A stretch of DNA of 6,235 nt. It comes from Syntrophaceae bacterium (lineage in GTDB: Bacteria > Desulfobacterota > Syntrophia > Syntrophales > UBA2185). The translations under genes and the position numbers were made by a program. The notes under the pieces were generated by a model. It saw only the letters and a list, made by a program, of their open reading frames with translations. It was not told where the DNA came from and did not search any database. Below, piece after piece: positions 1-4,575 of this stretch. The number at the start of each line of letters is the position of its first letter. The stretch's first letter is position 1. The stretch is taken from positions 1 to 6,235 of the forward strand of contig DNUI01000279.1 of assembly GCA_003508565.1 (NCBI GenBank). The letters are read 5' to 3'.

Positions 1-1502
1 ATATCCTGGACCGGTTCCACGTACCATCACCCGAGTTCGTGAATGAACTCATTCCAAAGGTGAAAAACTACATGAGCCGCATGCCTATTACGGTTCCCCA
101 TGACATGCCACTGTGGCATGCCCTGGAAACCTTAAACAGGGGAAACTTCAAGATGCTCCCCATCGTGGACGGCAATGGGCGTATGCAGTCCATTCTTCAC
201 TTCAATGCCTTTGCCCAGAACATGCTCAAAAAAATTGATCCTAATCGAAAAGGCGTCTTTCCCACCTCTGTGAACCAGATGGTGAAGACCCTTGGCGCAC
301 AGCCCGTGACGATCTTCGACGGAGAGACGGTCTTCCAGGCCCAGATAATCGTAGCGGCCTATGAGTTCGACACGTTCAAAGAGCACATCGACACCATGTC
401 CTCTCCCAACACAATCGTCCTTGTAGGGAACCGCCACGACGTACACGAGTATGTAATCGAGAGGAAGGCCAGAGTCCTTGTAGTAACTGGCGGGCGTTCC
501 CTCAGCAGGGAGTTGAAGAAGCAGGCAGAGGAGAACGGCATATCCATTCTGATCTCTCCCTACGACACTTCGACCACATCGTGGCTTACCCTTTACTCAT
601 CTCCTGTTGCGTTTACGGGTGACGTTACACTTAAGCCGCTTAAGAAAGATGATTACATAGGCGCCATCAAGACACACATTGCAGACTCTGTGTCACGATC
701 ACTGCCGGTAGTAGACGGTGAAAACAAGGTCATTGGAGTTCTTTCCCAGAGTGATCTCATGCGTGAACCAGACATTGAAATCATCATGGTGGACCATAAT
801 GAACGTTCCCAGGCCGTTGATGGGATTGAAAACTACCGGATCCAGGAAATTATCGACCACCACCGGCTGGGGAACGATCATACAAACTACCCGATCATTT
901 TCATCAACAAGCCCGTGGGGTCCACCTCGACGATCATCGCCTCGCTGTATCAGGACTACAGGGTGCCCATGCGCAGCGAGATCGCAGCGATCCTGCTGGC
1001 GGGGATTCTCTCGGACACACTGATCCTGCATTCGGCAACAACCACGGAGACCGACCGCCGCATGGCAGAGTACCTTTCAGCCATCACCGACCTTCCCGTC
1101 GACACATTCGGGAAGGACATCATGGGGGCTGCTTCGCTCGTGGCCCGCAAGCCCGTAGACTATATTCTCTCACTCGACATGAAGCACTTCGGAGAGGGCA
1201 AGAACGCCTTCACTGTAAGCCAGGTCGAGGTAGTTACCTTCACGGAGATCATGGACCGCAAGGAGGATATCCTCGAAGGGTTGGAACGCTTCCAGGCCAA
1301 GACTGGAAACCTTTTCACGGCCATCATGGTTACGGATATCACGGAACTCGACAGCATTCTCTTCATCAAAGGGGACAGGATTTTCATCAGCCAGATCCGC
1401 TACCCGATAATGGAGGAGAATGTGTACCTTTTGAAGGGGATCCTCTCGCGGAAGAAACAGCTTGTACCGATCCTGATGGAGCTCATTCAAAAAAATCAAT
1501 AA
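1..1502 (+). CDS. ppaC: Manganese-dependent (family II) inorganic pyrophosphatase with CBS-DRTGG-CBS insert, 5'-partial
   Basis: Cytoplasmic enzyme that hydrolyses pyrophosphate to two phosphates. The reading frame is open from base 3 to the TAA at 1500-1502, giving 499 visible residues, counted here from the codon at 3-5. The GTG at 39 lies inside the family's conserved stretch (visible start ILDRFHVPSPEF), so it is not the true start. The first DHH segment with the HxNPDxDS metal motif lies upstream of the window. Visible order: CBS1 (about 24-75), DRTGG domain (about 91-198), CBS2 (about 200-258), rest of the DHH domain, DHHA2 domain. Metal and catalytic motifs present are VDHNE (D264), DHH (285-287), SDT (D338) and SRKKQ (482-486), matching family II residues D75, H97/H98, D149 and R295/K296 of the Bacillus enzyme. 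In this family the CBS pair binds adenine nucleotides (AMP/ADP inhibit, ATP or diadenosine polyphosphates activate), so control by energy charge is inferred. The next gene is convergent. Confidence 0.95.
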   Translation, partial: ILDRFHVPSPEFVNELIPKVKNYMSRMPITVPHDMPLWHALETLNRGNFKMLPIVDGNGRMQSILHFNAFAQNMLKKIDPNRKGVFPTSVNQMVKTLGAQPVTIFDGETVFQAQIIVAAYEFDTFKEHIDTMSSPNTIVLVGNRHDVHEYVIERKARVLVVTGGRSLSRELKKQAEENGISILISPYDTSTTSWLTLYSSPVAFTGDVTLKPLKKDDYIGAIKTHIADSVSRSLPVVDGENKVIGVLSQSDLMREPDIEIIMVDHNERSQAVDGIENYRIQEIIDHHRLGNDHTNYPIIFINKPVGSTSTIIASLYQDYRVPMRSEIAAILLAGILSDTLILHSATTTETDRRMAEYLSAITDLPVDTFGKDIMGAASLVARKPVDYILSLDMKHFGEGKNAFTVSQVEVVTFTEIMDRKEDILEGLERFQAKTGNLFTAIMVTDITELDSILFIKGDRIFISQIRYPIMEENVYLLKGILSRKKQLVPILMELIQKNQ

Positions 1503-1527
1503 AGGCAGCTCCTCTATCCGAGCAGGA

Positions 1528-1550
1528 CTGCCGGGAATTCCCCGGAGCAG
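1528..1550 (+). terminator. Possible weak terminator hairpin after the pyrophosphatase gene
   Basis: An inverted repeat lies 25 bp after the pyrophosphatase stop codon. CTG+CCGGG (1528-1535) pairs with CCCGG (1541-1545) and CAG (1548-1550), with loop AATTC and a two-base AG bulge. A competing fold, GGCA/TGCC plus GCTC/GAGC, spans 1504-1532. No T-tract follows on either strand, so this is not a canonical Rho-independent terminator. It could slow polymerase, support Rho-dependent termination or protect the 3' end. Confidence 0.25.
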
Positions 1551-1561
1551 TAACTCACATG

Positions 1562-1598
1562 GGTTCAAGATGTTGTCTTGAATCGGGGATATCCCGAT
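1562..1598. repeat. Two overlapping short inverted repeats in the convergent spacer
   Basis: TTCAAGA (1564-1570) pairs with TCTTGAA (1576-1582) across a 5-base loop; a G-T wobble and a G-C pair extend the stem to 9 bp (1562-1584). A second stem, ATCGGG (1582-1587) with CCCGAT (1593-1598), overlaps its right arm, so both cannot form at once. ATCCCG (1592-1597) could also pair with CGGGAT (1623-1628). They sit between the two convergent stop codons, where they may act as 3'-end structures for either transcript. No T-tract is present and the function is unknown. Confidence 0.4.
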
Positions 1599-1645
1599 AC
1601 TCCGGGGAAAATATACGTCATCCGGGATATTCCTGAAAAATTCTC

Positions 1646-2143
1646 TTATGCTCCCGCGCTACCCTCGTGTATTGTCACGTGCAGCATTGTATCGCCCTGC
1701 TGGATTGCATTGACGACTTCCCGGCCGTTCACTACTTTGCCGAATACTGTGTGTCTTCCATTCAGGTGTGGCTGGGGGGAATGGGTGATGAAGAACTGGC
1801 TTCCATTCGTGTTCGGTCCGGCATTCGCCATGGAGATCATCCCTGTTTCGTGCTTCAAGGGATTTCCCTTTAACTCATCTGCAAATGTGTACCCGGGACC
1901 GCCCCTCCCTGTACCTGTGGGATCCCCACCCTGGATTACAAAATCGCTTATCACGCGATGAAAAATTACATCGTCGTAGAAACCCTCTCTCGCCAGGAAC
2001 ACAAAGTTGTTTACTGTTTTCGGCGCATGTTTGGGGTATAGTTCCAGTTCAATACTCCCCCTGTTAGTCTCAATAACTGCCCTGTATGATTTGACGGGGT
2101 CAATCTGCATTTCCGGTGGATTCTTCCATTCCAGCTTTTTCAT
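1646..2143 (-). CDS. Cyclophilin-type peptidyl-prolyl cis-trans isomerase
   Basis: A 165-residue single-domain cyclophilin that catalyses cis-trans isomerisation of X-Pro bonds and acts as a folding helper. No signal peptide or membrane segment is visible, so it is probably cytoplasmic, comparable in size to E. coli PpiB (a general comparison, not an orthology claim). The core begins near residue 20 (YRAVIETNRGSIELELYP). Active-site residues match human CypA: R63 (CypA R55, in FHRVI), F68 (F60), Q71 (Q63, in VIQGGD), A107/N108, Q116 and F118 (Q111, F113, in GSQFFIT), L127 and H131 (L122, H126). CypA W121 is replaced by H126, which in bacterial members usually goes with weak cyclosporin binding. 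The ATG at 2141-2143 is supported by an AGGAGG (2152-2157) with 8 bases of spacing. It stands alone: convergent with the pyrophosphatase and divergent from the acyl-CoA dehydrogenase. Confidence 0.95.
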   Translation of the reverse strand: MKKLEWKNPPEMQIDPVKSYRAVIETNRGSIELELYPKHAPKTVNNFVFLAREGFYDDVIFHRVISDFVIQGGDPTGTGRGGPGYTFADELKGNPLKHETGMISMANAGPNTNGSQFFITHSPQPHLNGRHTVFGKVVNGREVVNAIQQGDTMLHVTIHEGSAGA

Positions 2144-2317
2144 TTTTTATTCCTCCTTGATAGTACCATGTGGAAAAACGGCGCGAGCTTTTAATTCTTC
2201 GCACAGTTTGGTACCTATAACAGTTTTATATATTTTATGCCACGTCGCAATTGATGCGGCAGACTCTATTGTGTAGTGCTTCACTGGAGGTTACCCCCTT
2301 GGGTCGAGAACAATGCC

Positions 2318-2343
2318 GTGATTCCCGCCAGAGCGGGAATCAC
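2318..2343. repeat. Perfect 11 bp hairpin of the dRS3-like ATTCCC-N8-GGGAAT type
   Basis: GTGATTCCCGC (2318-2328) and GCGGGAATCAC (2333-2343) are exact reverse complements around a CAGA loop. The core ATTCCC, eight bases, GGGAAT has the same form as the Neisseria dRS3 repeat, and similar GCGGGAAT hairpins occur as dispersed repeats in other proteobacteria (recalled knowledge, not searched). No T-tract follows on either strand, so it is not an intrinsic terminator. Most likely it is one copy of a dispersed REP-like or small MITE-like element. Only one copy is present in the window, so the repeat status itself is inference. Confidence 0.6.
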
Positions 2344-2394
2344 AATAAAAACCGGGAACGAGTATGGGAAAATGGCTCCCCCTTGTATGGATGA

Positions 2395-2413
2395 GTTGAT
2401 TCAGAAAATCAAC
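2395..2413. repeat. Perfect 7 bp inverted repeat, possible operator
   Basis: GTTGATT (2395-2401) and AATCAAC (2407-2413) are exact reverse complements with a 5-base spacer CAGAA. The half-site size and spacing (centres 12 bp apart) would suit a dimeric helix-turn-helix regulator. It lies about 100 bp upstream of the possible -10 box at 2513-2518 and 236 bp before the dehydrogenase start, and no regulator gene is adjacent. A chance repeat is possible. Confidence 0.25.
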
Positions 2414-2512
2414 ATTTCAATTCTTATCCTCCTCAGTTTCCTTTTCATTGTAGATTTCTTCCATAAAGCATGATATTTAAAAAACATTCATAGAACGTCA
2501 GAAACATAAATC

Positions 2513-2558
2513 CATAATTTCTTTAACCCTGCATGGGGGTACGATGGACTAATTACTG
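2513..2558 (+). promoter_or_regulatory. Possible -10 box and short leader ahead of the terminator
   Basis: CATAAT (2513-2518) matches the sigma70 -10 consensus at five of six bases, but no good -35 box lies 16-18 bases upstream. A transcript starting near 2525 would begin with a small ACCC/GGGT hairpin (2526-2529 with 2537-2540). Bases GGGGT (2536-2540) can also pair with ATCCC (2561-2565), which is the left arm of the following terminator. The two folds exclude each other, as in an attenuator. The promoter and the switching are inference; I could not match the leader to a known riboswitch class. Confidence 0.25.
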
Positions 2559-2598
2559 AAATCCCGTTTCCGAAAAAGAAAGCGGGGTTTTTTGTTTT
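2559..2598 (+). terminator. Rho-independent terminator just upstream of the acyl-CoA dehydrogenase gene
   Basis: Left arm AAATCCCGTTTC (2559-2570) pairs with right arm GAAAGCGGGGTTT (2578-2590) around loop CGAAAAA, with one bulged G and one G-T pair, giving a 12 bp stem. A T-tract, TTTTTT-G-TTTT, runs from 2588 to 2598. This is a canonical plus-strand terminator; the opposite strand lacks a T-run. No plus-strand gene ends nearby, and only 50 bp separate it from the ATG at 2649. It therefore probably ends either a small RNA or a leader transcript that can attenuate the dehydrogenase gene. Confidence 0.85.
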
Positions 2599-2648
2599 AC
2601 GCAATGGAGCTCGTCAACACATCTACGAAATTGTATTAGGAGGTCGTT

Positions 2649-4514
2649 ATGAGCAACTTATTGGTGAATACCAGAGATCAGCAATTTGTCCTTTACGAAC
2701 AGCTCTGTATAGAAAATCTTTTCAAGAACGGCAAGTACGCTGACTATTCCAAAGAAACCGTGGATATGATGCTCACGGAAGCAGAAAAGATGGCCATGGA
2801 AGTGATCCTCCCGACATATGTGGATGGGGACAGGGAAGGCTGTACATTTGCGGACGGAAAAGTTTCCGTACCGAAAAGTTTCCATGAAGCATACAGGAAG
2901 TTTATAGAAGCAGGCTGGCAGTGCTCCATGAAAGATCCTGAAGTAGGGGGTCAGGGAATGCCGGTAAGTGTTTCCACTGCATGTTTTGAGCTCTTTCAGG
3001 CCGCCAACTATCCCCTCATCATGTATCCCATGCTGACCTGCGGCGCTGCCTCACTTATTGAATGTTACGGAACGGAAGGACAAAAAAATAAATACATGTA
3101 CAGAATGTTTTCCGGCGAATGGGGAGGGACTATGTGCCTTACGGAGCCCGGTGCAGGGACCGATGTGGGAGCCCTGAAAACGAAGGCGAAACTATTGCCC
3201 GACGGAACCTACAGCATTACGGGAACAAAGATCTTTATCTCCGGGGGAGACCATGACCTTTGCCCGAATATCATCCACCCCGTTCTTGCCAGAATCGAAG
3301 GAGATCCTCCTGGAACGAAAGGCATCTCTATTTTTCTCGTTCCCAAGAACCGGGTGAACGATGACGGAAGCCTGGGGGAATCCAATGACGTGCGTACAGG
3401 AAATATCGAACACAAAATGGGGATCAAGGGATCCGCCACGTGCACCCTCAATTTCGGCGACGAGGGGAAATGCATCGGAGAACTCCTCGGAAAAGAAAGG
3501 GCTGGCATGGCCATCATGTTCCAGATGATGAATGACGCCAGGCTTGAGGTCGGTGTGCAGGCTCTCGGCGTGGCGACTGCGGCGTATGAACATGCCGTCG
3601 CATATGCCAAGGAAAGGGTTCAGGGCGTCGCCATATGGGACATGAAAAACCCCGACGCCAAGCCCATACCCATCATCCAGCATCCCGATGTTAAGCGAAC
3701 GCTTCTCTGGATGAAGGCGCACGTGGAAGGAATCAGGGCGCTCCTGTATTATACGGCCTACTGCTTCGACATGGCAGCTGTTTCGACAAACAAGACGGAT
3801 AAGGCAAAATGGCATGGACTGGCGGAACTTTTAATCCCGATATGCAAGGCCTATTCATCAGATAAGGCAATGCAGGTCTGTTCGGAAGCCATCGACGTGT
3901 ACGGAGGCTACGGCTACTGTTCCGAATATCATGTTGAACAGTATTTGCGGGACTGCAAAATAACGACGATCTATGAAGGCACAAACGGGATTCAGGCCCT
4001 TGATCTCGTTGGCAGGAAACTGGCGCAGAGAAGAGGCGAATTTATGATGAGCCTCTATAGCGAAGTATACAGTATCATCACAAGGAGCAAGGGATTTGAA
4101 GATCTTTCCGTACCGTGCAATTATCTGGAAGAAGCGCTGAAGGCCGTATCCGATCTGACAACTCATTTTTACCGGCTGAGCAGGGGAGCAAGCTTTTTGA
4201 TTCCTGTTCTCAATGCATCTCCGTATCTTGAGCTTTTTGGCGACATTGCAGTCGGATCGCTCTTAATGCAGGCGGCGACGATTGCCAATGAAAAACTGAA
4301 TGTCCTCTACACGGAGAAGGATGCAAAAGGATCAAAAGCGAAACAGAGGGCCCTGATCCGCGAAAACAAGGAGGTTGCCTTCTATCACGGGAAGATTGCC
4401 GCAGCCAAATTCTTCGCCTTGAATGTGCTCTCTAGCGTAAAGGCCAGGTGCGAAGCGATAAAAATCGGAGACAGGACGCCTATTGAAATGCCGGAAGAGT
4501 CATTTACAAACTAA
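2649..4514 (+). CDS. Acyl-CoA dehydrogenase, large DmdC-like type with extra C-terminal domain
   Basis: A FAD flavoenzyme that makes the alpha,beta-double bond in an acyl-CoA, passing electrons to electron-transfer flavoprotein. At 621 residues it is about 220 longer than ordinary short/medium-chain members. Order: short N-terminal extension (about 1-35), helical N-domain (36-160), beta-barrel middle domain (162-270) with TEPGAGTDVG (165-174), KIFISGGDHD (194-203) and KMGIKGSAT (256-264), helical C-domain with R298, YGGYGY (418-423) and R434, and an added helical tail (about 455-615, PF12806-like). The catalytic glutamate is E443 in IYEGTNGIQ, the usual IYEGT position. This layout matches the group containing 3-methylmercaptopropionyl-CoA dehydrogenase (DmdC). 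The substrate cannot be told from sequence, and no dmd or other beta-oxidation gene is adjacent. The ATG at 2649 has AGGAGG (2638-2643) five bases upstream. It appears to be monocistronic, preceded by a terminator at 2559-2598 and convergent with the ATPase gene. Confidence 0.93.
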   Translation: MSNLLVNTRDQQFVLYEQLCIENLFKNGKYADYSKETVDMMLTEAEKMAMEVILPTYVDGDREGCTFADGKVSVPKSFHEAYRKFIEAGWQCSMKDPEVGGQGMPVSVSTACFELFQAANYPLIMYPMLTCGAASLIECYGTEGQKNKYMYRMFSGEWGGTMCLTEPGAGTDVGALKTKAKLLPDGTYSITGTKIFISGGDHDLCPNIIHPVLARIEGDPPGTKGISIFLVPKNRVNDDGSLGESNDVRTGNIEHKMGIKGSATCTLNFGDEGKCIGELLGKERAGMAIMFQMMNDARLEVGVQALGVATAAYEHAVAYAKERVQGVAIWDMKNPDAKPIPIIQHPDVKRTLLWMKAHVEGIRALLYYTAYCFDMAAVSTNKTDKAKWHGLAELLIPICKAYSSDKAMQVCSEAIDVYGGYGYCSEYHVEQYLRDCKITTIYEGTNGIQALDLVGRKLAQRRGEFMMSLYSEVYSIITRSKGFEDLSVPCNYLEEALKAVSDLTTHFYRLSRGASFLIPVLNASPYLELFGDIAVGSLLMQAATIANEKLNVLYTEKDAKGSKAKQRALIRENKEVAFYHGKIAAAKFFALNVLSSVKARCEAIKIGDRTPIEMPEESFTN

Positions 4515-4575
4515 CAGGAACCGGGCGCGCGTTACATGCATGGGGCCAGATCTTGACCCTAAACGCTTCTTTCCA
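4515..4575. other. Short convergent spacer without a clear terminator
   Basis: 61 bp lie between the dehydrogenase stop codon (4512-4514) and the ATPase stop codon (4576-4578). It contains a GC-rich alternating stretch (GGGCGCGCG, 4523-4531) and GGGGCCAGATCTTGACCC (4542-4559), an imperfect palindrome around AGATCT. No stem followed by a T-tract was found on either strand. Confidence 0.5.

Larger units (their letters stand above)
2144..2648. other. Divergent intergenic region without a convincing gene
   Basis: These 505 bp separate the start codons of the cyclophilin (-) and acyl-CoA dehydrogenase (+) genes and must hold both promoters. Seen here: the cyclophilin Shine-Dalgarno (2152-2157, - strand); an A/T-rich stretch at 2220-2240 that could hold the minus-strand -10 box (TATAAA at 2225-2230, but the upstream TTGCGA at 2245-2250 is only 14 bases away, so the call is weak); a perfect hairpin at 2318-2343; a 7 bp inverted repeat at 2395-2413; a CATAAT -10-like hexamer on the + strand at 2513-2518; a terminator at 2559-2598; and the dehydrogenase Shine-Dalgarno AGGAGG (2638-2643). 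The longest open frame (2276-2473) runs through the hairpin and has no ribosome binding site, so it is not called. Confidence 0.7.

Noticed and set aside
39..1502. GTG at 39 as the start of the pyrophosphatase
   Set aside because: The frame is open to the window edge and the upstream residues fit the family. Starting at 39 would remove the essential N-terminal metal-binding HxNPDxDS segment, so the gene is simply truncated by the window.
1578..1961. Plus-strand open frame of 127 codons opposite the cyclophilin gene
   Set aside because: It lies antisense to a clearly conserved cyclophilin, has no ribosome binding site and no recognisable domain. It is a shadow frame.
2318..2343. Reading the hairpin as a Rho-independent terminator
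   Set aside because: Neither side is followed by a T-tract in the direction of transcription, and no gene ends next to it.
2276..2473. 65-codon plus-strand open frame, with a possible 28-residue hydrophobic peptide from the ATG at 2387 (contains ISILILLSFLFIV)
   Set aside because: The frame runs through the perfect hairpin at 2318-2343, neither start has a Shine-Dalgarno, and the peptide is not recognisable. The hydrophobic run is what T-rich DNA tends to encode. Conservation of the 28-residue peptide in relatives would reopen the case.
2513..2598. Known riboswitch (fluoride, preQ1, guanidine, ZTP, cyclic di-GMP) in the dehydrogenase leader
   Set aside because: I compared the leader with the consensus cores I could recall and found no convincing match. 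Only the terminator and a weak alternative pairing are supported.
3192..3815. Minus-strand open frame of 207 codons inside the acyl-CoA dehydrogenase gene
   Set aside because: It is fully antisense to conserved dehydrogenase motifs, with an unrecognisable, low-quality protein. It is long only because of the sense-strand codon bias.
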